A DNA stretch of 64,000 bases from Saprospira sp. CCB-QB6 (GTDB taxonomy: Bacteria > Bacteroidota > Bacteroidia > Chitinophagales > Saprospiraceae), in assembly GCF_028464065.1 (NCBI RefSeq), contig NZ_CP116808.1:1739001-1803000 (forward strand). The letters run 5' to 3'. The notes beneath the pieces are model-generated. The model was not told where the DNA came from. It worked only from the letters and a program-made list of their open reading frames with translations, and made no database searches. Below are positions 8,677-16,618 of this stretch, piece by piece (within the stretch, counting starts at the first letter, position 1; every line of letters starts with the position of its first letter). The translations under genes were made by a program, and so were the position numbers.

Positions 8677-9573
8677 TTAGACCTTAGGTTTTTTGTTGAT
8701 GCGGGTTCGTTTGGGTTTATCTCCACCGTCTCCGCCTTCTTCTTTTTCTTTTTTGGCGTCGAGGACCATTTGGAAGTTATTGACGATTGCCCCGACAACT
8801 AGGTTCATCAGGAGGTAGGCGGCGATAATCATCCAGGAAACGTGGTAAAGAGTTTTGACCCAGTTAGGGACATCTGGGGCGACTACATTTCGGCCATTAG
8901 CGGTAGTAAACTCATTATCGAGCATATTATAGCGGAGGTCGGTCCAGTCTTCTCCAGTTAGGATTCTGAAGAGCGTAAAAAAGGCCTCGCCCATATCTTT
9001 GTAGGGGTCGGGATTGCTAACCGTCAATTCTAGGTGTTCTGATTGGGCGTATTCTGGATTTTTGAACAGGGAGACGCCGATAATGGCGTAGATATACATA
9101 ATCAGGAAGAAGAGCACGGCGATATAGGAAAGCGACCGGACTGAGCGGACCAAGACGGCCACTAGTACTTGCATTTCTTCTACGGCACGGATCGAGCGGG
9201 TAAGTTGTACGACACGGAGAACACGAAGCGTGGCCCAAACGCTATTTTGGCCACCTTTTTCGTTGGCCATAATAATATCGGCTACTTCTGGGACCACCCC
9301 TAAAACGAGGATAATGATATCGAAATAGTTCCAGCCATCAGAGAGGAATTGCTTGGTACTTGTTCTACCGACCCAGCGCAACCAAATTTCTACAAAGAAG
9401 ACAAAGAGGATGAACAGCTGCACATAATGCAACCATTCTGGGGCCCATTCATAGGTTTGGATTCCGATGAGGAGACCGTTGATAACAATGGCTCCTAAGA
9501 TACTAAAATTGAAAAAATTGGTTCGGATTATCGAGCGTGCGAACTCTTGTAATCCTTTCGAGGAACTGCTCAT
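8677..9573 (-). CDS. voltage-gated cation channel (single-domain, NaChBac-like)
   Basis: A 298-residue six-transmembrane channel subunit, expected to assemble as a tetramer in the inner membrane. S1-S3 lie in about 20-100. S4 is arginine-rich (R117, R120, R126 and R129 in RVLRVVQLTRSIRA). S5 is at about 148-170, the pore helix and filter at 196-212, and S6 at 243-268. The filter reads TGEDW (206-210), where NaChBac-type channels usually have TLESW; GEDW resembles domain II of animal calcium channels, so Ca2+ permeability is possible but unproven. A charged C-terminal tail (273-298, KKEKEEGG then KPKRTRINKK) follows. The gene is transcribed alone, away from the AAA+ gene by a 124-bp gap. Confidence 0.88.
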   Translation of the reverse strand: MSSSSKGLQEFARSIIRTNFFNFSILGAIVINGLLIGIQTYEWAPEWLHYVQLFILFVFFVEIWLRWVGRTSTKQFLSDGWNYFDIIILVLGVVPEVADIIMANEKGGQNSVWATLRVLRVVQLTRSIRAVEEMQVLVAVLVRSVRSLSYIAVLFFLIMYIYAIIGVSLFKNPEYAQSEHLELTVSNPDPYKDMGEAFFTLFRILTGEDWTDLRYNMLDNEFTTANGRNVVAPDVPNWVKTLYHVSWMIIAAYLLMNLVVGAIVNNFQMVLDAKKEKEEGGDGGDKPKRTRINKKPKV

Positions 9574-9697
9574 AGGGCTGTTTCTTTTTTGCTTAGCAGT
9601 GTGATTGGTTCTATATAGGTAGGTAGGTGTAGCACAGGACTTAAAATTAGTAATTTATTATATAAGCCCTGTATTCCCATGCCTTTTAATTTCACAA

Positions 9698-11053
9698 TTA
9701 GAGTGTTTTCCCTTCCTTGCGTAATTCTTTGCGCAATCCTTCCTCTATATCTTCCATTGCTATTTTTTCTTGGCCTCTGCTGAGGGCAGAAAGAGAGCAA
9801 TAGCGTAGAATATTGATAATGCTACCCCCTGCAATTTTATGATCATTGGCCAATTGATGAAAGTCAACATCATCTTCTAATTGTAGGCCTTCAAAGCTAT
9901 TGCGCCAAAGGCGGAGGCGTTGTTCATAGTTGGGGGTGGGGAAATAGATCATGGATTGAAAGCGGCGGGTAAAGGCGATATCCATATTGGCTTTGAGGTT
10001 GGTAGCCAGAATAATAACGCCTGAATAATCTTCTACCCTTTGGAGTAAATAAGCCACTTCTTGGTTGGCGTGTCGATCTTTAGAATCGGAAGCATTAGTT
10101 CGTTTTCCAAATAAAGCATCGGCTTCATCAAAAAAGAGGATCCAGTTTTTGTTTTCGGCCTGATCGAAGATATTGGCCATATTTTTTTCGGTTTCCCCAA
10201 TATATTTTGATACGACTTGAGAGAGATCTACTCGGTAGACATCTAGGCCCATACTTTTACCCAACAAACAAGCGGTTAGGGTTTTACCCGTACCTGGAGG
10301 ACCATAAAAGAGTGCCCGATATCCTCTTTTCAGTAATTTTTTAAGCCCCCAATCATTCATAATTTTATCTTCATGCTCTAGCCAGGCCGTAATTTCAGAA
10401 ACTTCGGCTAGAACGTGGGGATCAAGGACCAAATCGGCCCAATCTAAGCGGGTACCAAGTAGTTTGGCGGGGAAAGTCGTGCTAAAATCTGGCTTATAAG
10501 GCTGTCCACTAGTGAGGCGCATTAAGTATTCCTCCGATATTTCAAGCGGATTACTAAGTACTGGCTCCCGATACTGGCCCTTTTGAAGATCGAGCTTGAG
10601 AATGCCTAATTTAGAGAAATAATGGCTGGGGCGGAAAAGCTCTAGGACTTCGATCCGCTTGGCTACATTATTTCCAGCAATAACAAATGCCGCCGTTTCT
10701 CCTGTAGGGAGAAAACCGCTATGGCGTTTGCCAACTAGCCCTCCAAATTGAGTATAAATACGCTCGTAGCTCTTGTTTTTAGTAAAGAAAATATCTAGGA
10801 TTTCGGGCCGAATATGCGGACAAAGACTGAGAATGAGGATAAGCCGCTCATCTGAACTCATCGCAAAATGCCGTATGCACTGGGCATAAACCGAATTATC
10901 TTGGCTGATGTCTGGCGGCAAAATTTCATAGATATCTTGATTGGGCCGCTGACTTTCTATAGATATTTTATAGCGAAGTTTTAATACCAGTTTTAACCAA
11001 TTTAATTCTCGGCTAAGGGTTTTGGCATTATTCCGCATTCTCTGATGCATCAT
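9698..11053 (-). CDS. AAA+ ATPase of the contractile-injection-system type
   Basis: An AAA+ protein of 451 residues if it starts at the ATG at 11053; the frame also opens upstream at a GTG (11083) that sits inside a hairpin and is less likely. The N-terminal half (about 240 residues) is a family-specific domain. The AAA+ core has Walker A GPPGTGKT, YIGETEKN, Walker B ILFFDEADALFGKR and arginine-finger sequence TRRF. This core, especially YRVDLSQVVSKYIGETEKN and DEADALFGKRT, closely resembles the ATPase encoded with phage-tail-like extracellular contractile injection systems (Afp15/Pvc15 type). No tail sheath, tube or baseplate gene is in the window, so it is an orphan here. Function by inference: assembly or remodelling of a contractile particle. 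Confidence 0.85.
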   Translation of the reverse strand: MMHQRMRNNAKTLSRELNWLKLVLKLRYKISIESQRPNQDIYEILPPDISQDNSVYAQCIRHFAMSSDERLILILSLCPHIRPEILDIFFTKNKSYERIYTQFGGLVGKRHSGFLPTGETAAFVIAGNNVAKRIEVLELFRPSHYFSKLGILKLDLQKGQYREPVLSNPLEISEEYLMRLTSGQPYKPDFSTTFPAKLLGTRLDWADLVLDPHVLAEVSEITAWLEHEDKIMNDWGLKKLLKRGYRALFYGPPGTGKTLTACLLGKSMGLDVYRVDLSQVVSKYIGETEKNMANIFDQAENKNWILFFDEADALFGKRTNASDSKDRHANQEVAYLLQRVEDYSGVIILATNLKANMDIAFTRRFQSMIYFPTPNYEQRLRLWRNSFEGLQLEDDVDFHQLANDHKIAGGSIINILRYCSLSALSRGQEKIAMEDIEEGLRKELRKEGKTL

Positions 11054-11132
11054 ATTTTTTACTTTAAGGCCCCTAAAAAACACATTTTTAGGCAGTTTTC
11101 AAAGCCCTACTTATTCTTCTTTTGGGCCAAAA

Positions 11133-11171
11133 AAATAACTCCTCTAGCCAACTAGACTAGAGGAGTTATTT
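11133..11171 (-). terminator. intrinsic terminator of the CxxCH secreted-protein gene
   Basis: Perfect 15-bp stem AAATAACTCCTCTAG / CTAGAGGAGTTATTT with a 9-nt loop, followed on the minus strand by TTTTT. It starts 17 bp after the stop codon of the gene ending at 11188. Confidence 0.9.
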
Positions 11172-11187
11172 CCTTTTATATCCGTAT

Positions 11188-11997
11188 TTAACGGACGAGC
11201 TTTCTTTGCCAGCGCCCTTTTGCCGTTTGTAACTCTAAGAAATAGATTCCATGAGGTTGATCTTCTAAGGAAATTTCCCCCTCAAATCCTTGAATATTTT
11301 CTTGCCGTACAAGCTGCCCTTGGCTATTAAATAGACGCAAGTGGTCTAAGGGCAAGTCCGTATTCTGGCGGAAGAAATATAGTCCATTAGGACTTGGATT
11401 GGGCCAAACAGTTAAATCTTCATCTGCTAAACTGACTATGCTACTACTAACAGCTTCTGTAAAACTGATGCTAATTGGACTAGATGGCGCATCTCCTGAA
11501 CTGCCACTACCATCTACCGCATTTCCCATAGCATAAACAGTCACAGTTCCCGTACCCGCCGCAGGAGCCGTCCACTTGGCCCTAAATACACCTGTGCTAG
11601 AACGCCCCTGATGCTCTAAATAACTTCGATTATTCACTACAGAAATTTGCGTATTGGCAGTACTCACACTATCTAAAGCTCCCGCTTGATTGTTATTAGC
11701 ATCTAAAAGTACCGCCTGAGCACCAAAGCGACTATAATTACTATTGCTCACGCTAACGCTCAAATTATAGCTTGCACCAGGTATGTATTCGGTAACAGCA
11801 CTACCATTTTCGTCCAATAAACTGACCGAAACTAAGGTACTCGCCGAGGCCGATCCATGACAGGCCGAACAAGTTGAGCTGGAAAGAGGCGATCCACTAT
11901 TATCACTTCCTGCAGCCGCCCGGCCACCACTACTACTTTGCAAGCCCGCATAAAGCAAGCCTAAACCAAAGAGGAAAAAAAGGAAAGATTTTCTCAT
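11188..11997 (-). CDS. secreted CxxCH protein with type IX sorting tail (choice-of-anchor V-like)
   Basis: A 269-residue secreted protein with a signal peptide (residues 1-20). Near the mature N-terminus is CSACH (C43, C46, H47), a c-type haem attachment motif, within a Gly/Ser-rich stretch. A beta-sandwich-like region (about 55-185) follows; this combination is seen in Bacteroidota proteins annotated as choice-of-anchor V. The last 75 residues look like a type IX secretion sorting domain: VWPNPSPNGLYFF, then LRLFNSQGQLVRQ and GIYFLELQTAKGRWQRKLVR. It would therefore be exported through Sec, possibly haem-loaded by the Ccm machinery (ccmE-ccmF at 55.9-58.9 kb), then moved across the outer membrane. 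The redox or binding role is unknown. The gene lies 27 bp downstream of dtd. Confidence 0.8.
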   Translation of the reverse strand: MRKSFLFFLFGLGLLYAGLQSSSGGRAAAGSDNSGSPLSSSTCSACHGSASASTLVSVSLLDENGSAVTEYIPGASYNLSVSVSNSNYSRFGAQAVLLDANNNQAGALDSVSTANTQISVVNNRSYLEHQGRSSTGVFRAKWTAPAAGTGTVTVYAMGNAVDGSGSSGDAPSSPISISFTEAVSSSIVSLADEDLTVWPNPSPNGLYFFRQNTDLPLDHLRLFNSQGQLVRQENIQGFEGEISLEDQPHGIYFLELQTAKGRWQRKLVR

Positions 11998-12024
11998 AGC
12001 AATTAAGTTTTTTTGGGGAAAGAG

Positions 12025-12483
12025 TTAAAAAATCTCAGGGGTTCTGCTATCCAAAATAATCGTGACAGGGCCATCATTATGCAAATGAATTTGCATATCG
12101 GCTCCAAATTGACCACTAGCTACTTTTTGGCCCAATTGCGCCTCTGCTTTGGCAATGAATTCCTCATAAAGCGGAATCGCTTTTTCTGGCCTAGCCGCCT
12201 GAATATAAGAAGGTCGATTTCCTTTTTTACAGGCCGCATAAAGCGTAAATTGACTCACTACAAGCAACTGACCCTGAACATCTTGAATAGAGTAGTTCAT
12301 TTTTCCTTGCTCGTCATTGAATATACGGATTTTTAGTAGCTTTTGGATGAGCCAATCCAAATCTTTGGGAGTATCTTCTTGATGAATGCCTAAAAGTACA
12401 AAAAGTCCTGCCTCAATTTGACCCACCATTTTGCCCTCCACATCCACTTGGGCACTTTTTACTCTTTGAATGACTAAGCGCAT
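12025..12483 (-). CDS. dtd: D-aminoacyl-tRNA deacylase
   Basis: A 152-residue DTD-family enzyme that hydrolyses D-aminoacyl-tRNA (D-Tyr and others, also Gly-tRNA-Ala), preventing entry of D-amino acids into translation. Family motifs are present: MRLVIQRV at the N-terminus, the catalytic SQFTLYA (about residues 77-83) and the C-terminal NDGPVT (about 136-141), which corresponds to the cross-subunit NxGPVT motif of the dimer. The length is typical (about 145-155). The downstream CxxCH gene follows after 27 bp without a terminator between them, so the two may share a transcript although their functions look unrelated. Confidence 0.95.
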   Translation of the reverse strand: MRLVIQRVKSAQVDVEGKMVGQIEAGLFVLLGIHQEDTPKDLDWLIQKLLKIRIFNDEQGKMNYSIQDVQGQLLVVSQFTLYAACKKGNRPSYIQAARPEKAIPLYEEFIAKAEAQLGQKVASGQFGADMQIHLHNDGPVTIILDSRTPEIF

Positions 12484-12514
12484 ATCTTTTGATTTATAGA
12501 TTGATGAATAGTTT

Positions 12515-12630
12515 GGGGCCTCCGCAGCAAAGCTGCGGCGCTACGTTTCGGGGCTCGCTATTCGCTCGGCCCTGCGGCGCAAAGCGCCTTGGTCTGCGGC
12601 TGCGCCGCCCCCCTGCACATCGCTAGGCCG
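12515..12630 (+). repeat. GC-rich intergenic element, subtype A (copy 4a)
   Basis: GGGGCCTCCGC, hairpin GCAGCAAAGCTGC, GCGCTACG, core GCTCGCTATTCGCTCGGCCC, hairpin GGCGCAAAGCGCC, then TGCACATCGCTAGGCC. It is followed about 60 bp later by an oppositely oriented subtype B copy. Confidence 0.85.
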
Positions 12631-12690
12631 CTCCTCCTAAGGGCTAGCTTTTAGCCTATTGCTCCGGCCATTTAATGATCTGCGTCTAGC

Positions 12691-12911
12691 AGGCGGCAAA
12701 GCCGCCGCAGGCTGAGGGAAGGTAGGGGGTGGCCGTAGGCCAGACCGAGCAAAAATGCTTTGCATTTTTTGCGATGGGCCGAGCGAGCAGCGAGCCCCCG
12801 CACAGCCCGACCCGCCCGAAAACTCATGAGGGTTTTAACCCTCATTTTGTATCGCTTCGCAAAGCGATACCGCTTTGCGCTGGGTTTTAACCCGGCGGAA
12901 GGGGCAGCCCC
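12691..12911 (-). repeat. GC-rich intergenic element, subtype B, long form (copy 4b)
   Basis: Inverted relative to copy 4a. It holds GGCTGAGGGAAGG, hairpin GGCCGTAGGCC, AGACCGAGC, a hairpin AAAAATGC/GCATTTTT, core GGGCCGAGCGAGCAGCGAGC and ACAGCCCGACCCGCC. An extra module follows with stems TGAGGGTTTTAACCCTCA and GGGTTTTAACCC; this extra module recurs almost unchanged in copy 14 at 49.54-49.65 kb. Confidence 0.85.
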
Positions 12912-12918
12912 AAAAAAT

Positions 12919-12955
12919 AAAAGCCCTTTCTCCTAAGGGAAAAAGGGCTTTATAT
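12919..12955 (-). terminator. intrinsic terminator of the secY-rplQ transcript
   Basis: Stem AAAGCCCTTT / AAAGGGCTTT with a 12-nt loop; on the minus strand it is followed by a T-rich stretch. It lies just after the rplQ stop codon. Confidence 0.8.
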
Positions 12956-12976
12956 AAGGTATGATGAAGGGAAGAC

Positions 12977-13492
12977 CTATTCTTCAGTCTTTTCTTCTTC
13001 ATTGTCGGCTGCTTCTTCGGTAGCTTCCTCTGTAGTTTCTTCAGTGGCTACGGTTTCAGCAGTTTCGCTGCTTTTCTTTTTGCGGCGACGACGAGTGCGT
13101 TTTTTGTCCGCCTCTTGAGTGGCGTCTGCGGCTTCGTTATAATCCACTAGCTCGATGATAGCTACATCAGCGGCATCGCTAGGACGGAAACCCATTTTGA
13201 GGATACGTACGTATCCACCGGGGCGCTCAGCGATTTTGGGACCTACTTGATCAAAGAGCTCATTGATTGCGTCTTTGTTCTGAAGGTAGCTAAATACAAC
13301 ACGACGAGAGTGAGTAGTGTTGTCTTTGGCGCGAGTAAGGATAGGCTCAATAAACTTGCGAAGGGCTTTGGCCTTGGGCAAAGTTGTTTTGATGCGTTTG
13401 TGTGTAATAAGGGCGATAGCCATATTACGAAGAAGGGCCTTACGGTGGCCAGATTTGCGGCTAAGGTGGTTAAACTTTTTACCGTGTCTCAT
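12977..13492 (-). CDS. rplQ: 50S ribosomal protein L17 with charged C-terminal extension
   Basis: A 171-residue L17, which lies near the peptide exit tunnel of the large subunit. The conserved N-terminal core ([20 protein letters not shown], then NMAIALI and [14 protein letters not shown]) covers residues 1-115. The rest is an extension: a basic stretch ([11 protein letters not shown]) followed by a Glu/Thr-rich acidic tail to the end. Core L17 is about 115-125 residues, so roughly 50 are added; such tails are known in Bacteroidota. It is the last gene of the alpha operon, 69 bp after rpoA, and is followed by a terminator. Confidence 0.97.
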   Translation of the reverse strand: MRHGKKFNHLSRKSGHRKALLRNMAIALITHKRIKTTLPKAKALRKFIEPILTRAKDNTTHSRRVVFSYLQNKDAINELFDQVGPKIAERPGGYVRILKMGFRPSDAADVAIIELVDYNEAADATQEADKKRTRRRRKKKSSETAETVATEETTEEATEEAADNEEEKTEE

Positions 13493-13561
13493 GATGGTAA
13501 TTTTATCATCGTAGCACTAAGCGCTTGGGGCTCGGTTACTACAAAAGTGAAAGATTATAAT

Positions 13562-14560
13562 TTACTCTTCGTCGAGTTTGTATTTGCTGAGGTCCATGCC
13601 AAAGTTAAGACTTTTGTCTTGGAGCAGCTCTTCAATTTCGACTAGAGATTTTTTACCAAAGTTGCGGAACTTGAGAAGTTCGTGAGTTTCGTACTGCACG
13701 AGATCAGCCAAGGTGTTAATTTTGGCTGCTTTGAGGCAGTTATAGGCGCGGACAGAAAGGTCGAGATCTTCCAAAGAAGTTTTGAGCAATTTGCGCATGT
13801 GCAAGATATGCTCATCGACAATATTGTCTTCCTTATCGGTTTCATCAGGGAACTTGATATTCTCATCGGTGATGAGCATCAGGTGTTGGATAAGAATTTT
13901 TGCGGCTTCTTTGATGGCTTGTTCGGGATGAATAGCGCCATCTGTTTTGATATCGATGTTCAGTTTTTCATAATCGGTATGTTGGCCTACGCGGCTAGCA
14001 GATACAGAATAGTGAACATTTTTGATAGGAGTATAAATTGCGTCGATTGGAATATAGCCGATGGGGGCATCTTTAGGCATATTTTCCTCAGCGGGAACAT
14101 ATCCACGGCCCTTAGTTACGGTCAACTCCATTTCGAAAGTCATTTCGTCATCGAGGTTGCAGATCACCAATTCTGGGTTAGTAACTTGGAAAACGTTAGT
14201 GTGTTCATTGATATCGGAGGCGAGAAGTTGGCTTTTTCCAGACACACTGAGGTAAATTTTCTCAGAGGTGATATCGGGATCATCTAGAAGGTACTTCAGG
14301 CGAAGTTGTTTTAGATTCAGAACGATATCGACAACATCTTCGACTACGCCTTCGATAGTAGAGAATTCGTGTTCGGCCCCTTTAATTCTGACGGCAGAAA
14401 CGGCAAAACCTTCGAGAGAAGAGAGTAAAATTCTGCGTAGAGAGTTACCGATAGTTTGGCCAAAGCCAGGTTCTAGCGGTTTGAACTCAAAAGAGCCCTC
14501 GAAGTCGTCGGCCTTTTGGAGAAGAATTTTATCAGGTTTTTGGAAGTTCAGCAAGCTCAT
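13562..14560 (-). CDS. rpoA: DNA-directed RNA polymerase subunit alpha
   Basis: A 332-residue alpha subunit. The N-terminal assembly domain is marked by GFGQTIGNSLRRILLSSLEG (residues 33-52), where the alpha dimer and beta contacts form. The C-terminal DNA- and activator-binding domain ends with LEDLDLSVRAYNCLKAAKI and a helix-hairpin-helix (LLKFRNFGKKSLVEI). The length is normal. It is between rpsD and rplQ as in most bacteria. The 135-bp gap to rpsD contains a strong hairpin, so polymerase subunit output may be tuned separately from the S13-S11-S4 genes. Confidence 0.98.
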   Translation of the reverse strand: MSLLNFQKPDKILLQKADDFEGSFEFKPLEPGFGQTIGNSLRRILLSSLEGFAVSAVRIKGAEHEFSTIEGVVEDVVDIVLNLKQLRLKYLLDDPDITSEKIYLSVSGKSQLLASDINEHTNVFQVTNPELVICNLDDEMTFEMELTVTKGRGYVPAEENMPKDAPIGYIPIDAIYTPIKNVHYSVSASRVGQHTDYEKLNIDIKTDGAIHPEQAIKEAAKILIQHLMLITDENIKFPDETDKEDNIVDEHILHMRKLLKTSLEDLDLSVRAYNCLKAAKINTLADLVQYETHELLKFRNFGKKSLVEIEELLQDKSLNFGMDLSKYKLDEE

Positions 14561-14638
14561 AAATAAAATAGAGATGTGGCGATTAGATAAAATAATCAGA
14601 CTAGGAGCCTTATGAAAGTGTAGGAAGGCAACAAAGAA

Positions 14639-14673
14639 AGCTTAGGACGAACCCTTGGGGGCTGTCCTAAGCT
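14639..14673 (-). promoter_or_regulatory. hairpin between rpsD and rpoA (attenuator or partial terminator)
   Basis: Perfect 10-bp stem AGCTTAGGAC / GTCCTAAGCT with a 15-nt loop. On the minus strand it is followed by TTTCTTTG, a moderate T-run. Placed between rpsD and rpoA, it could attenuate read-through; alternatively it may be a protein-binding leader structure. Confidence 0.6.
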
Positions 14674-14695
14674 AGAAATCTGTTTAAGATACAGA

Positions 14696-15310
14696 TTATT
14701 TAGAGTAGAGTTCAACGATAAGTTGTTCGTTGATAGGCTCTGGAATTTCGTCGCGGTTGGGATAAGCGACGAAAGAACCTTCTAGTTTTTCGGCATTAAA
14801 TTCTAGCCAGCTATACTTTTGAGCTTCTTTGCTATTGGCAGCAACAGACTCTTGGATAGCAACTAGACCTTGAGATTTACCACGTACAGCTACAACTTCA
14901 CCGGGGCGAACAGAGTAAGAAGGTACGTTAGTAACAACACCGTTAACGGCGATATGGCCGTGAGTAACGAGTTGGCGAGCAGCGCGACGAGTAGGAGCGA
15001 TACCTAGGCGGTATACTACATTATCTAGACGTGCTTCTAGCATTTGAAGAAGGATTTCGCCGGTAACGCCAGATTTGCGGCTAGCGGCTTCAAACATGCG
15101 GCGGAACTGGCGTTCGAGCACACCATAAGCATATTTGACTTTTTGTTTTTCCATAAGCTGTTTACCGTAATCAGATTTCTGCTTACGACGTTTAGCTAGG
15201 CCATGTTGGCCGGGGGGGTATTTCTTACGCTCGAAATATTTATCATATCCGTAGATAGATTCACCAAAAGCTCTAGACTTTTTTGTTTTTGGTCCTCTAT
15301 ATCTTGCCAT
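14696..15310 (-). CDS. rpsD: 30S ribosomal protein S4
   Basis: A 204-residue primary 16S rRNA-binding protein that nucleates small-subunit assembly. It begins [17 protein letters not shown] and has the S4 RNA-binding fold [20 protein letters not shown] (about residues 92-111) followed by [14 protein letters not shown]. It lacks the N-terminal zinc-binding cysteines found in some S4 proteins. In enterobacteria S4 represses this operon; the hairpin just downstream is a candidate regulatory feature. It lies 54 bp after rpsK. Confidence 0.98.
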   Translation of the reverse strand: MARYRGPKTKKSRAFGESIYGYDKYFERKKYPPGQHGLAKRRKQKSDYGKQLMEKQKVKYAYGVLERQFRRMFEAASRKSGVTGEILLQMLEARLDNVVYRLGIAPTRRAARQLVTHGHIAVNGVVTNVPSYSVRPGEVVAVRGKSQGLVAIQESVAANSKEAQKYSWLEFNAEKLEGSFVAYPNRDEIPEPINEQLIVELYSK

Positions 15311-15364
15311 TGTTTCCTAAGATTTAACGGTTGTTTTTTGAATAAAAGCCAATGCCAGAAGGCA

Positions 15365-15754
15365 TTATACGCGGCGCTTTTTGGGTGGACGACAGCCATT
15401 GTGGGGAAGTGGAGTTGTGTCTTGGATTGTAGTAACACGAACACCAGCACCATCGATGGCACGAATAGCGGCTTCACGGCCAGAACCAGGTCCTTTAACG
15501 TAAACGATTACGCTACGTAGGCCAAGGTCATAAGCTTCGCGAGCTGCTTCTGAAGCACATACCTGCGCTGCATAAGGCGTATTCTTTTTAGAACCGCGGA
15601 AACCCTGTTTACCAGCAGAAGACCAAGAGATTACTTGACCTGCTTTGTTGGTAATACTGATAATAATATTGTTGAAAGTAGCTTGGATATAAGCACGGCC
15701 TTGTGCTTCTACTTTTACACTTTTCTTTTTGACTTTCTTAGATGATTTAGCCAT
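15365..15754 (-). CDS. rpsK: 30S ribosomal protein S11
   Basis: A 129-residue platform protein near the mRNA exit/E site. Motifs include [16 protein letters not shown] (about 24-39), [20 protein letters not shown] and the C-terminal [10 protein letters not shown]. The length is normal. It sits between rpsM and rpsD in the standard order, 38 bp after rpsM. Confidence 0.98.
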   Translation of the reverse strand: MAKSSKKVKKKSVKVEAQGRAYIQATFNNIIISITNKAGQVISWSSAGKQGFRGSKKNTPYAAQVCASEAAREAYDLGLRSVIVYVKGPGSGREAAIRAIDGAGVRVTTIQDTTPLPHNGCRPPKKRRV

Positions 15755-15792
15755 AACTGCCTTGAGATATTAAGCTTGACAAAAAATTAGAA

Positions 15793-16170
15793 TTATTTAC
15801 CCACTTTCTTCTTGTTCGCAACGGTTTTACGTCTTCCTTTGCGAGTACGAGCGTTAGTCTGGGTACGTTGTCCACGAACGGGAAGACCACGACGGTGGCG
15901 GAGTCCGCGAACACAAGCGATATCCATAAGGCGTTTGATGTTCATCTGCACTTCTGAGCGGAGTTGTCCTTCTACGAGGTACTCATCAGAAAGGATGTTG
16001 CGGATTGCTTTAATATTATCGTCTGACCAATCCTTTACTTTAGTACTTTCATCAATCTGCGCTTTAGCTAAAATTTCTTTAGCGCGAGTAGATCCGATAC
16101 CATAAATATAGGTTAGGCCGATAACACCTCTTTTATTCTTGGGTAGATCAACACCTGCTATACGAGCCAT
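15793..16170 (-). CDS. rpsM: 30S ribosomal protein S13
   Basis: A 125-residue head protein that contacts the P-site tRNA and forms inter-subunit bridges. Recognised from [15 protein letters not shown], the helix-hairpin-helix [14 protein letters not shown] and the C-terminal [20 protein letters not shown] followed by RTRKG. The length is normal. It follows rpmJ by 15 bp. Confidence 0.98.
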   Translation of the reverse strand: MARIAGVDLPKNKRGVIGLTYIYGIGSTRAKEILAKAQIDESTKVKDWSDDNIKAIRNILSDEYLVEGQLRSEVQMNIKRLMDIACVRGLRHRRGLPVRGQRTQTNARTRKGRRKTVANKKKVGK

Positions 16171-16185
16171 AATATATGTTTTAAA

Positions 16186-16302
16186 TTATCCCTGACGTTG
16201 CTTGAACTTAGGGTTCTTTTTGTTAATAATGTAAACTTTTCCTTTGCGGCGGACGATTTTGCAGTCTGCCGATCTTTTCTTGATAGAAGGCTTAACTTTC
16301 AT
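16186..16302 (-). CDS. rpmJ: 50S ribosomal protein L36 (zinc-free form)
   Basis: A 38-residue protein read directly from the sequence: it starts [15 protein letters not shown] and ends [10 protein letters not shown]36 binds domain VI of 23S rRNA. Zinc-binding L36 has three Cys and a His; here only one Cys (Cys14) remains, so this is the zinc-independent type. It sits 17 bp downstream of infA and 15 bp upstream of rpsM, the usual place. Confidence 0.95.
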   Translation of the reverse strand: MKVKPSIKKRSADCKIVRRKGKVYIINKKNPKFKQRQG

Positions 16303-16319
16303 GATTAAGGTTACTTTTA

Positions 16320-16538
16320 CTACTTGTAGCGATAGATAATACGTCCGCGGCTAAGGTCATAGGGAGACATTTCGACGGCTACTTTATCACCAGGTAAGAT
16401 TCGGATGTAGTTCATTCTCATCTTTCCTGAGATGGTAGCAATAATTACGTGTTCGTTTTCTAGCTTCACGCGGAACATCGCATTAGAAAGCGCTTCAGTA
16501 ATTTCGCCGTCTTGACGAATAAGATTCTTTTTTCCCAT
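16320..16538 (-). CDS. infA: translation initiation factor IF-1
   Basis: A 72-residue single OB-fold protein that occupies the A site during initiation. Typical features are [34 protein letters not shown] and [15 protein letters not shown] at the end. The length is exactly that of the family. It lies 80 bp after secY. The methionine aminopeptidase gene that often separates secY and infA in other bacteria is absent here. Confidence 0.98.
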   Translation of the reverse strand: MGKKNLIRQDGEITEALSNAMFRVKLENEHVIIATISGKMRMNYIRILPGDKVAVEMSPYDLSRGRIIYRYK

Positions 16539-16618
16539 TAGACTGTTTTTTCGGACTGCAAATATCTTTAAATTCTTGGTAAATACCTAATAATTAGACT
16601 GTTTTTCAAGCTGTGGTT

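Noticed and set aside
9570-9800. Separate small gene between the channel and AAA+ genes
   Set aside because: The minus-strand frame here overlaps the 3' end of the AAA+ gene and shows no signal or motif; the 124-bp gap itself holds nothing supported.
11054-11083. GTG start for the AAA+ ATPase at 11083
   Set aside because: The GTG lies in a CCTAAAAA / TTTTTTAGG hairpin and adds only ten non-conserved residues; the ATG pair at 11053/11050 is more likely.
13247-13645. Plus-strand ORFs antisense to ribosomal protein genes
   Set aside because: They are reading-frame shadows of strongly conserved genes on the minus strand.
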